From positions 22,045,674 to 22,109,673 of the forward strand of contig CAKMRJ010003334.1 in NCBI GenBank assembly GCA_928212115.1: a stretch of DNA of 64,000 nt, written 5' to 3'. The position numbers and the translations under genes are program-made. The notes under the pieces were generated by a model. It made no database searches. It saw only the letters and a program-made list of their open reading frames with translations, and was not told the origin of the DNA. The DNA is from Lactuca virosa. Its lineage: Eukaryota; Streptophyta; Magnoliopsida; Asterales; Asteraceae. Each line of letters opens with the position of its first letter. Positions within the stretch are counted from its first letter, which is position 1. This document shows, in pieces, positions 23,404 through 34,440 of this stretch.

Positions 23404-23712
23404 GATCGTTCCATGTGAACGGTATTCCAGTCCAGGTGTTGTTTGATTCGGGGGCTACCCGATCCTTTGTTTCTCTTTCACTTAGCAAGAAGTTTCCTGA
23501 GTCCTCGGGCATGTTGGATTGCCCTTTAGAGGTCGAGATTGCGGACGACCGGTCGGTGCGAGCATCAGAGGTCTTCCGAGATTGTGTGTTAAGGTTGTTC
23601 GAAGAGCGGTATTTGGTTGATCTAGTTCCCATTCCATTGCGGGGAAACAAGGTCATTATTGGTATGGATTGGCTGAGTCCCAATGGGGCAGTGATAGATT
23701 GCGCGCAACAGT
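23404..23712 (+). pseudogene. R4 protease, 5' part, split by R5
   Basis: Reads FHVNGIPVQVLFDSGATRS: the aspartic protease active site DSGA is at about 23448-23459. The conserved IIGMDWLSPNGAVIDC follows near 23655-23705. The frame runs straight into R5 after CAACAGT and resumes after R5 at 31415, so R5 is the only lesion here. Protease would cleave the gag-pol polyprotein in the particle. Confidence 0.9.
23708..23712. other. R5 target-site duplication, left copy (ACAGT)
   Basis: ACAGT here and at 31410-31414 bracket R5 exactly. Confidence 0.93.
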
Positions 23713-24488
23713 TGTTGGATTAGTGTCTAAGTCCATAACTATAATTGGTATGTACTTGACCCGACTTGGCATGGTCCATTTGGGTTGCATGGCATCGGAA
23801 CATTTGGATAGACCGTTTATGAGGAAAAGACATTTTGTGACATATTAATATATTATAAGTTCTAATATATTAATATGAAATCATGTTATTTAATTAGTAT
23901 TGATCAAGAATTAATTTGGACTTAATTTAGTGATCAAAAAGAGACTAATTAAATATATGGGGATTGATTGTGTAAATCATTCATTCTTATATATGTGGGC
24001 TTATGATCCAAGATTCCTTTATGTTGGGTTTAACCCATGTGGTGATCCATGGATACTCCATGGAGGTTAAAACCCATGGAGCATAAGGAATGGGTAAAGT
24101 CATGAGTTACATGGTGTAACCCTAATAGCCACACTATATAAGAACCCCTTTAGTTCAAGAAATTGACACTAGTGATACATACTTTGAGGGCTAGCCAATT
24201 TGAACATGTATGTCTTCTTCTCATGGTTATTCCAAAAGTTCATGATGTTGTGTGAACCATTTGAGGTGTCACACTTGGGGCACTAGGCTCTCAAGCTTCA
24301 TGGAGTCAAGCAACGATAACAAGGTATGTATTCTATCTATTTTAGTATCCTAGTATCAATGTTTTGATATGCTAGTTAGGATGATACCTTGGATAATGAT
24401 ATTTGCATGTATAATAGAGAAAACATAGATCCAAGGTATTTAGGGTTGCATGTACACTTAGGAGTGTTAGAATGCTCAAAACCCAACA
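23713..24488 (+). repeat. R5 5' LTR (776 bp)
   Basis: TGTTGGATTAGT to AAAACCCAACA. It contains CACTATATAAGAACCCC near 24132, a likely TATA box for the element promoter. Confidence 0.95.
24133..24141 (+). promoter_or_regulatory. R5 LTR TATA box
   Basis: CTATATAAG in both LTRs (here and near 31055) is a good plant TATA match, placed about 350 bp before the LTR end. Confidence 0.6.
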
Positions 24489-24489
24489 G

Positions 24490-24502
24490 TGGTATCAGAG
24501 CC
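24490..24502 (+). other. R5 primer binding site
   Basis: TGGTATCAGAGCC one base after the LTR; initiator Met type. Confidence 0.93.
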
Positions 24503-24582
24503 TAGGCTTGTTTTCAATTATACTTGATGCAAATTGCTGAAAAATGCTGAAAAAGTCGAAATTCGTGCATTCTGGGCGCTGT

Positions 24583-24665
24583 ACTCGCCGAGTCCACGGA
24601 TGAACTCGCCGAGTACATGAAGAAAATCATCCTACTCGGCGAGTAGGTTGATACACTCGACGAGT
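24583..24665 (+). repeat. ACTCGGCGAGT palindrome cluster in R5 leader
   Basis: Three exact copies (24583, 24604, 24634) and one with a mismatch (24654) lie about 90 bp after the primer site, the same place as in R2. Confidence 0.9.
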
Positions 24666-26120
24666 AGGAGCCCCAGACAGCATATTTTCGCGTTTTTGGC
24701 TAGAAATGGACTAGGAACATTACCATAAGCTGTTTTTGAACTTATAAACTTGTTTTTGATGTGGTAATGTTCATACTAATCCAATTTCAAAGATAATTGT
24801 CAATAGATTCATGTTTTGTATTAGTTTAGTGATTAGGCTAATTACATGAAAAAGTTTGATTTGAATTATCTTGTTCTTATGAGTTGCTTAGATTAATAGA
24901 AAAGTTAATTGATTATGTGTTTTCAATCCATTTTAATCTAAGAGTTGATAAAACTCATAAAAGTTGGCAATGGTTACAAAAAATGAAGAGTCTTGTCCTC
25001 AAGTTATGGAGGTTCAAGAGTCACTTCATTAAGTAATAAAATGTGTAACCTTAGTTAATTCCATAAATTACAAAATAAAGAAAAGTTACATTCTTTTATT
25101 AGTTTAAAGTCTTCCATAACTTGTCCTCAAGTTATGGAACTTGAAGAGTTTTTTAATTAAAACTACTTTAAACACATAAGTTATGGAATTAATTAGTTTT
25201 GAATAGTTTCAAAACTTGCCCTCAAGTTTTGGAATTTGAAAAGTTTTACTTATGAATACTTTAATTCCAAGTTAGCCCTTAGAATTTTAAAAGTTAAAAT
25301 TCAACCCTTATACTATTATTATAATTTTAATTATATAGATATGTATAAGATAAAGTCAATCTTACCGTTAGTAGGCCTCATTCACGAAGCCGGTCTATAA
25401 GGGGGGTATAAGGTTACTGCCTATAAAATGGCAGTTTAATGGGTGTCCACTCTCACCCACCGCTTCCTTGACTGGTGGAGGGTCGTTAGCCGAACGGGTA
25501 GGATAAAGACTATAATTCTCCCTTCATTAAAAGTATTAATGATAAATACTAAGTAACTAAACATTTATAAATTCCCAATCTTAGTTACTTAGGAAAATGT
25601 GAATTTGGTGCTAGCCCATAAAATTACACTTTGTACCTTACCAAGTCGTTAGTGGAGCGTGTGTGGTTAACCGGCACACTAACATGGACTAGTAAGATTG
25701 GCGAAGGGTAACTTAACTTTATTATAGATCGGTGGAGCGTGTGTGGTTAACCGGCACATCGATTAGGTAATATTGTTGAGGGTACCAAGTCAATTTGTAT
25801 GGTTATTCACACCTTGTTTGTGATCCTCGGCATCCCAGTCACAAACTTGAGAGGGCACAATCGAGATTCAAACATGCCATTGAAAGTTCAATGTATCTCA
25901 AAAGATCTAGGAGTTTCAAATCCAATTAAAACTTAATTATATTTCGTTTTTCTATGGTGGAAATTGGTAAATCGTCATTTACCTACCTTCAACTATTTTA
26001 TAACTTGGATTACGGCATCCCTCTTCCAGTTATAAATAGGTTATTGGGTCCTAGCCTTAATATTTCATATTGGGTGTTATATTAAGGACTCAAATCAACT
26101 AACTTGAATATATCCCAAAA
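24666..26120 (+). other. R5 leader, non-coding
   Basis: AT-rich, with several near-copies of a phrase containing CTTGTCCTCAAGTTATGGA (about 24990-25230). Two GGTTAACC repeats (25652-25678, 25732-25758) follow. No coding frame is seen. Confidence 0.7.
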
Positions 26121-26740
26121 GATGTCTAAGTTCAGACATCTATGATCTTCCCAAATCTCTTGAAACAAGTTTTCCTAAATGAAGATGATGTCCCATGGAA
26201 ATCATACTTCTTTCACCTCCTCCAATTATTCTCCCTAACCCACAAGTTCCTGAAAAGTTTAAGGTCACTCAAGCCCTATTGGCAAGCAAAGGTCTATGTG
26301 TGATCACATCTTGGAGATGTAGTCACATATTGACAAGCCGGGAGAGTTGGGTGTCAAAGTCTAGAGGAAGCTGATGATCAATCACTTTCTAACTCACATA
26401 GTGAGTTCCTTTGGGACTCCTATGAAACAGACTATGACAAGACCCTTAATGATCTTATCTATTTGCTAAGATCAACTTCCTAAAACTTTATGGACATTGA
26501 CAATGATGCCCATTGGATATCCAGTAAAGCTCTCTCTTCCCAATGGAAAGGGATCGGCCATAGTCAACTCGGTTGACCAAATGGTAAAGAGAGAGGCTAA
26601 GTCTGAGATAGTCCCATTATCAATGGTCCATTGCCAAAGAAAGGGGCATTGGTTGCGAAGCTGCCAAATTTACCTAAGGATGTTAAAGTCAATAAGTTTG
26701 ACTCTACTTCAGGTAAAGTCCACTATCTAACTCTGCTAAG
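26121..26740 (+). pseudogene. R5 gag remnant
   Basis: It starts ATGTCTAAGTTC, equivalent to MSKYD of the R2 gag, and breaks almost at once by stops and frame changes. The longest open piece (26497-26730) contains HCQRKGHWLRSC, a zinc knuckle whose first cysteine is lost. The text matches the R2 gag at 9250-8575. It cannot make a full protein, although the LTRs are young, so the mutations probably predate the last transposition. Confidence 0.7.
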
Positions 26741-29700
26741 TTTCTATTCTGAGATTCTTGATACATGATGTGACTGGGTCACATGGTGATGTTTTAAGAA
26801 TCAAAGAAAAAGTGAAGAAACTTAAAGAAAGAATATGCTGAATCTGATGGCATAGATGGATTTCTATCGCATAGTTTGAAGATCGGATTCTTGAGCTACT
26901 TCTTAAGAGTTATGATATATTGCTTAGGAATAAATAACAACAAAGTTTTCATGTGCTTTTGCATTGTAAGGATAGTTTTTCCGCAAAGTTTTTTAAAATA
27001 AAAGGAAAAATGATGATTTTATTTATTTTAAAATATCCTTACAATGGCATTTGAGAAAAAAAATTGTTGCTTATAAGATTCCATTAAGAGCAAGAGTGGA
27101 AATATGAATTTGATTCTCTCATTTGTGGTAGTGTCTAAATTTACCAAATAAGGAAAGATTCTCATCACCTAAGTTTCAGTTGGATAGAAACTTGGAATCA
27201 TGCAAGTTGTATAGCATGATGAATAAGAACTTTCAAGCATTGGAAAAATTAAGACTAACTCCTTGTTCACATGGATGTGTGAGTCAAGTAAAGGATCGAG
27301 TACACATTCTTGTGCACTGATCAAGCCCACCACAAATAATCATTAAGACTATTCGTCATTATTTACTAAAATTCAGTAAATATGGTTATACTTACAAGCT
27401 TAAGTGTAATTCTGAGACATTGGAAAAGGTTTCAATGTATGGCAGAGCGAATAAGAAGAATCAACTTAGGCAGAAAGATAAAAGTTTCTCAAATCTGAAA
27501 AGATGGGAGAGTACTTTAGTATCATGTTATATAATCATCTTAATGATTAAGAGACCTTATCACAATTCATCCTCTAAGTGCATTCTGGTAGCTAAGAAGA
27601 GGAGCTATGAATTGTTGAAGTGGTTAAATCAAGAAGATGATTTATACTTCGTTCCAAAAACAATTCTTAGAGTTATACTCTAAGATTGTAACTTGAGTGA
27701 CATGTCTTAAAGAAGGTTTAAAACACTTGTCAAATGTAAGAGTAAAAGTTTTCTACTCTTGTACATTTGAAATTGGTAAGTTGTGATGTTTTGGATAAAA
27801 CAAAGACCAACTAAGGCCAATTGTGTGAAGTGTTTGTCTTGATTAGAATCCACACTATCTCTTGAATATCTGACAAGAAAGTCTTATATGTCAAGAGGAC
27901 AGTGGGAGTCTTAAAGATCTTGAAAGTCTCAAGAACTAATCAAGAATAAAACCTGAAGTTCTTCACTAGCACACGACCTGAGGTTTATAACCTATCGTGT
28001 CGACATGTCTGTGCCTATTCAAGTTGGCTTTGCATAGGAGTTCTGAGAGTTCTCAATTGGTTGCACAGCTACTTGGAAGCAATGGCAGGCCCTTGAGCTG
28101 CCAAAATGGCAAGAATTTAAGATTGCACAAGTTTAATCCATATAAGTGTGGATTTGTCAATAACCTTGTCTTGTGATTATGGTTTTGACAAAATTCATAT
28201 GGATAGGAACTCATACACCATAAAATCTAAGTGTCATAAGGTTTCTCTCCGATTCATGAAAATGATGGTGAGGAAACGCTTTCACTAAGTAGATTTTATA
28301 TAGATAGCAATTGTGATATTTGCATTCTCAAAGTCGTTAGTGGAGCGTGTGTGGTTAACCGGCACACTAACATGGACTTGTGAGAAGCGGTAAAGGTCTA
28401 AACAATCGAGGCTATGATTACGGCATCCCTTTTCATAGTTCTTAAAATTGTTTAGACACGCCTGTGAGCTATCTAAGATAAGGTGTATCATATTGATAAA
28501 GTTTTATGAAAGCAATCTAGTATCAGAAATCTGAACTTTGGTAAGAAAGTCGATAAAGTATTGATTTCTAGAAGTCTAGCTGATTTCTGATTACATGTCA
28601 AAGCTAGTGGGAGCATAAGTGTTATGCTAATAATCATCATGTTAGTGGGAGCATGATAATTATGATAAAGGTTGCAAGTTAGCAATGTTAATTATAGAAA
28701 ACAAAAGTTTCAATTCGTGAGGCTGCAGGGGTTGAAAAAGTTGTTTTGCTATAATTAAGGGAGAGGAAATTATACTTCATTTCAATTCTAAAAGCTTAGA
28801 TTGAGATTTTAATCGTATTTAGTCAAGGATATATATATGAATTTCATGTTGGAATGGCTCAACATAAGGAAATTCTATATATGGGTCCATTATTTGCGTT
28901 CTAAAATTCGATTATGATTACGGCATCCCTTTTCATAATCTGAATTATGAGAACTTGGCAAATAGAAATGGAAATGTTATAGCAAAAGACTGGTTTAGTC
29001 TTTATGTGAGACATCATGACTCGTGTCCCATATGCTTCGGATATAGGATCGATTTCATGTGCTATATTCATCCTTTCTAAATTTTCCAAATGCCTGGGGA
29101 ATTAAGAAGGGAAAAGGTCTAGAACTGGATATGACTAAAAGGATTAAGCAATTGTCGAGGACAATCTAAGGTTTACCAAAGATTGGTTGCTCAAGGACAG
29201 TTGGAAGTATAGTGATAATTCTGGAAGGACCATGTTGACATATTCTGAAAAGAGGCAACTCTTGTTCAAAGTGATGGTCAAAATGGGAATATGGAATTGT
29301 TTCCATAGGTGGAAGTTATTATTTGAATAAGTGTAAGATTAAAGAACTTAATGCAAGAAGGATGTTCAAAGGAATGTACTTTGAATTTGAGACTTCACTT
29401 CCATGGAATTGCTTTCCATTGGAACACCTTGTAATGTCTGTTGCCAAGTCTTTGTGACTTGTGTGCATATTCATTACAAGAGGATCATTGCATATAACTT
29501 TAGAATCTAACAAGATTATGGTAAATGACAAGAATTTGGTGTTCTTACATTTACAAAAAGGATTTGGGACTGTGAAAGAGGATCATTGGAGTTATGTTCA
29601 ATTGATCTAATTCACAAAGTGAAGATCATAGACAAACATAAAATGCATACTTGGTGTATGTCATGACTAGTGTTTAGAAAACATAGTGTGCATGCTTGGA

Positions 29701-30620
29701 GCATGGCATGACTATTGTTTCAATTCAAGTATTAAGTTGATTAATCGAAACATGAATAATGAGTAATCAATATGGTGCTTAGATAAAAGATGTTTTATTT
29801 ACACTCAAAGTGTTGGGGCCATATAGGATTAGTATTATGTTGTGTTTCACTTTGCATGTTTTGACTTCCAGAATAACTTGGTCGTTCTCCCTAAATGACT
29901 AAGTTATTCAAACCATCCACAGTCAGTCATATGTTGGAAGTAGATATGAATCAAGACTGTCATGAATTTGGCTTGTATGATTTGTCTAATGTGCATTAGA
30001 CATAGCAAGAGTTGCTACAACATTCATGAGTGCTCATAAGTTCTGAGTATTGGATTCAACCCGCGCTCATTGGAATCACTTCATGGATTTTATCACGAGT
30101 GATCATGAGACGATAATATCTTATATTCTTCAAACCTAGAGATATGAGTTGTTACTATGAGTTGGTTGTACATTGATTGCACGAAAACGCATTCGGTAAC
30201 TCGGTGTTATAAAACATGCCTTTATGTATGATTCAACAAGTAGTAGAACAAGCCATATGAGTCGAAGTTTATCCATTCCTTTTACCTTCGGGATAAAAGT
30301 GATATTTGTGGGCCCCTCGATGATTTGGTGATGACAAATGTAAGTGCTCGGCCGGGCCTGGACTGATTTGATTTGTTCAATTAGTCAGTCGTCATAAATC
30401 GGAAATCGGGAAACAACAAATGGACAGAGAGAATGATTATAATCCATGTCTCAGTCCATATGATATCTAGAATGGAGGAATATATGATACCTTATCTAAT
30501 GGACAAGTCATTGACAAAGGTCAGAGTTCATCTACAAGGTCAGAGTTCGACAGCGGCTTTTGAGAGCTACGATTGCCAGTTGGTTCCTGAAGTCATACGC
30601 GATAATAGTTTTAGACTTAT
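26741..30620 (+). other. R5 internal region without recognisable pol
   Basis: No protease, integrase, reverse transcriptase or RNase H motif was found on either strand. A third GGTTAACC repeat (28340-28366) is present, and the phrase GATTACGGCATCCCTTTTCAT occurs near 28417 and 28915 with a shorter relative near 26010. The 87-codon frame at 27420-27683 has no family I recognise. Confidence 0.65.
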
Positions 30621-30633
30621 CCAAGTGGGAGAC
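30621..30633 (+). other. R5 polypurine tract
   Basis: CAAGTGGGAGAC directly precedes the LTR start TGTTGG. AGTGGGAGA is the usual plant copia form. Confidence 0.75.
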
Positions 30634-31409
30634 TGTTGGATTAGTGTCTAAGTCCATAACTATAATTGGTATGTACTTGACCCGACTTGGCATGGTCCAT
30701 TTGGGTTGCATGGCATCGGAACATTTGGATAGACCGTTTATGAGGAAAAGACATTTTGTGACATATTAATATATTATAAGTTCTAATATATTAATATGAA
30801 ATCATGTTATTTAATTAGTATTGATCAAGAATTAATTTGGACTTAATTTAGTGATCAAAAAGAGACTAATTAAATATATAGGGATTGATTGTGTAAATCA
30901 TTCATTCTTATATATGTGGGCTTATGATCCAAGATTCCTTTATGTTGGGTTTAACCCATGTGGTGATCCATGGATACTCCATGGAGGTTAAAACCCATGG
31001 AGCATAAGGAATGGGTAAAGTCATGAGTTACATGGTGTAACCCTAATAGCCACACTATATAAGAACCCCTTTAGTTCAATAAATTGGCACTAGTGATACA
31101 TACTTTGAGGGCTAGCCAATTTGAACATGTATGTCTTCTTCTCAGGGTTATTCCAAAAGTTCATGATGTTGTGTGAACCATTTGAGGTGTCACACTTGGG
31201 GCACTAGGCTCTCAAGCTTCATGGAGTCAAGCAACGATAACAAGGTATGTATTCTATCTATTTTAGTATCCTAGTATCAATGTTTTGATATGCTAGTTAG
31301 GATAATACCTTGGATAATTATATTTGCATGTATAATAGAGAAAACATAGATCCAAGGTATTTAGGGTTGCATGTACACTTAGGAGTGTTAGAATGCTCAA
31401 AACCCAACA
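30634..31409 (+). repeat. R5 3' LTR (776 bp)
   Basis: Same length as the 5' copy with about six substitutions, followed by the right target duplication ACAGT (31410-31414). Confidence 0.95.
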
Positions 31410-31414
31410 ACAGT

Positions 31415-34390
31415 TAGTACGAGTCAGAGCCCCAAGTGGGGGAGAGTTAGTAATTCAGGGTGAGAGATCACAGCGAGGGCCAGCCTTCTGTTCGGCAGCG
31501 AGGGCAAGGCGTTACCTTCAGCAGGGTTGCGCGGGGTATGTCGCATATGTCATGGACACCCGGGAGGCGGGTAAGGCGATGATGGGTGAAGTGCCCGTAG
31601 TACGAGAGTTCGTGGATGTATTCCCCGAGGAGCTGCCTGGGATACCTCCAGAGCGACAGGTGGAGTTTAGGATCGACCTAGTCCCTGGTGCGGCTCCGAT
31701 AGCCAAGGCACCGTATCGGTTGGCTCCTCCTGAGATGCAGGAGTTGTCTACACAACTTCAGGATCTGTTAGACAAGGGTTTCATTAGACCGAGCAGTTCC
31801 CCCTGGGGAGCCCCGATTCTGTTTGTGAAGAAGAAGGACGGGTCGCATCGGATGTGTATCGACTATAGGGAGCTGAATAAGGTAACGGTGAAGAACCGCT
31901 ACCCACTCCCGAGGATTGACGACCTCTTTGACCAGCTTCAGGGAGCATCTTGGTTCTCCAAGATAGATTTGCGTTCAGGGTATCACCAGGTGAGGGTCAG
32001 AGAGGAGGATGTGCAGAAGACGGCATTTCGGACACGTTATGGCCACTATGAGTTCGTGGTGATGCCTTTCGGGCTCACCAATGCTCCTGCCGCGTTCATG
32101 GACCTCATAAACCGCGTGTGTAGACCGATGTTAGACCGGTCGGTGATAGTATTTATTGATGATATCTTGGTTTACTCCAAGACGCGAGAGCAACATGAGG
32201 AGCATTTGCGGGAGGTTTTGGAGACCTTAAGAAGGGAGAACTTGTATGCTAAGTTCTCCAAGTGTGAGTTCTGGTTGCGCGATGTGCGGTTTCTTGGGCA
32301 CCTTGTCAACCAGAACGGGATTTCTGTGGATCCGGCCAAGGTGGAGGCCGTGATGAGATGGGAGGTTCCGAAGTCTCCATCTGAGATTCGGAGTTTCCTG
32401 GGATTAGCTGGCTACTATCGGAGATTCATCAAGGATTTCTCCAAGATAGCATTACGCCCTGACCAGGTTAACGAGGAAGGCTGTGGTCTTTCGTTGGGGG
32501 CCTGAGCAGCAGGCAGCATTTGAGACACTGAGACAGAGATTGTGCGAGGCGCCAATCTTAGCCTTGCCAAAGGGCATGGAGGATTTTGGTGTATACTGCG
32601 ATGCGTCCATCTCAGGTTTGGGCGCGGTATTGATACAGAGAGGGCATGCCATTGCCTACGCGTCGAGGCAGCTGAAGCCTCACGAGGCGAACTACCCGAC
32701 GCATGATTTGGAGTTGGGGGCTGTTGTGTTCGCCCTCAAGATTTGGCGTCATTACCTCTATGGGGTTCGCTGTACGATTTACACGGACCACAAGAGTCTG
32801 AGGTACCTCATGGACCAGCCGAATCTGAATATGAGGCAGCGTCGGTGGCTTGATGTGGTAAAGGATTATGATTGTGAAATCCTTTATCACCCGGGGAAGG
32901 CCAACGTGGTGGCCGATGCGCTTAGCCGCAAGGCGGCGCCGATCAGGGATATTTGCATGCGGATGACAGTGGTGGCTCCGCTTTGGAGCGGATCCAAGAG
33001 GCTATAAAGGAGTAACATCGGAAGAGTGAGCGGATTGTGGGACAGGTTTCCTCCTTCGACTATGACAGCAGAGGATTATTGACATTACACCGCAGGGTGT
33101 GGGTTCCATACCTCGGAGGCGTGCGCCAGGTTCTGATGGAGGAGGCGCACAAATCCCGATTCTCCATTCATCCAGGGGCAACGAAGACGTATAGGGATCT
33201 TCGTCTGGACTATTGGTGGCCCTGCATGAAGCGGGATGTAGCATGGTACGTTGAGCGGTGCCTGACCTGCAGGAAGGTCAAGGCCGAACACCAGAGACCG
33301 CACGGCAAGATGCAGCCGTTGGATATCCCACTGTGGAAATGGGAAGACATCACGATGGATTTCATCACCAAGCTTCCCAGGACCGCGGGGAGTGGATTCG
33401 ATATGGGTCATCGTCGATCGATTGACCAAGAGCGCCCACTTTATCCCGATTCAGGAGAGCATCTCGGCCGAGAAATTGGCCGATATCTACATCAGAGAGG
33501 TGGTGGCACGGCACGGGGTGCCAGTTTCAGTGATTTCGGATAGGGATGTGCGGTTCACTTCCAGGTTCTGGAAGAAGTTTCATGACGAGCTGGGTACTCG
33601 TCTGCATTTTAGTACAGCCTTTCACCCGCAGACGGATGGCCAGAGCGAGCGGACCATCCAGACTCTGGAGGACATGCTGCGGGCGTGTGTTTTAGATTTC
33701 GGTGGTAGCTGGGATACCTATCTTCCTTTAGCCGAGTTTTCATATAACAACAGCTATCACGCGAGTATTGACCGCTCTCCCTTCGAGATGTTGTACGGGA
33801 GGAAGTGCAGGACCCCGATATGTTGGGGCGAGGTTGGACAGAGAGTTATGGGGAGCACCGAAGTAGTGCTCAAGATGACAGAGAAGATTCAGCAGGTCCG
33901 GAGCAGGCTTCAGACTGCTCAGAGTCGACAGAAGAGTTATGCCGATAGGCGCCGATCAGACCTGGAGTTCCAGGTCGGGGATATGGTTCTCCTGAAAGTG
34001 TCGCCGTGGAAGGGCGTCATCCGATTCAGGAAACGGGGAAAGTTGGGTCCCAGGTATATTGGACCGTTTAGGGTTGCAGCCCGAGTGGGCAAGGTGGCAT
34101 ATCGGCTGGATCTGCCAGCCGAACTCAGTCAGATCCACAACACTTTCCACGTCTCCCAGCTGCGGAAGTGCCTGGTGGATGATTCAGCAGTGGTACCTTT
34201 GGAGGACATCCAGGTTGATGACAGCCTGAATTATATCGAGCGGCCTGTGGCTATCCTAGACCGGAAGTCGAAGGAACTGAGGAACAAAAGGGTGGAGCTG
34301 GTGAAGGTGCAATGGCAGCATCGGAAGGGCTCGGAATGGACTTGGGAGCCCGCGGATGAGATGATGGAGCATTATCCGGAGCTGTTCTGA
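31415..34390 (+). pseudogene. R4 pol after R5 (PR end, RT, RNase H, integrase, chromodomain)
   Basis: It opens with the protease end (QLVRVRAPSGGELVIQG). RT covers about 31650-32420 with FIDD at 32152-32163. RNase H covers about 32580-32930 and the integrase zinc-binding part about 33130-33290. The integrase core is about 33320-33800, and the chromodomain-like tail (34230-34390) ends EWTWEPADEMMEHYPELF. Lesions against R1 and R3 are a one-base insertion near 32455, a one-base loss near 32970, an in-frame TAA near 33022 and a one-base insertion near 33390. Pol is therefore dead while gag is open. In chromoviruses the tail directs integration to heterochromatin. Confidence 0.93.
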
Positions 34391-34426
34391 AAAGGAGCGG
34401 CAAACTTCGAGGACGAAGTCTAAAAT

Positions 34427-34440
34427 AAGAGGGGGAGATT
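34427..34440 (+). other. R4 polypurine tract
   Basis: AAGAGGGGGAGATT immediately before the LTR start TGTAACACC. Confidence 0.8.

Larger units (their letters stand above)
23713..31409 (+). mobile_element. R5: young, pol-less LTR element with copia-like gag remnant
   Basis: Two 776-bp LTRs differ at about six positions by eye, so this is a recent insertion. It has an initiator-Met primer site, a palindrome-bearing leader, a broken gag (about 26121-26740), some 3.9 kb without recognisable pol, and a polypurine tract. A recent copy without its own enzymes must have been mobilised in trans. It resembles the gag-only terminal-repeat (TR-GAG/LARD) class. R2 is a relative. Confidence 0.88.

Noticed and set aside
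27420..27683. 87-codon frame in R5 as a pol piece
   Set aside because: No integrase, RT or RNase H motif can be found in it or beside it.
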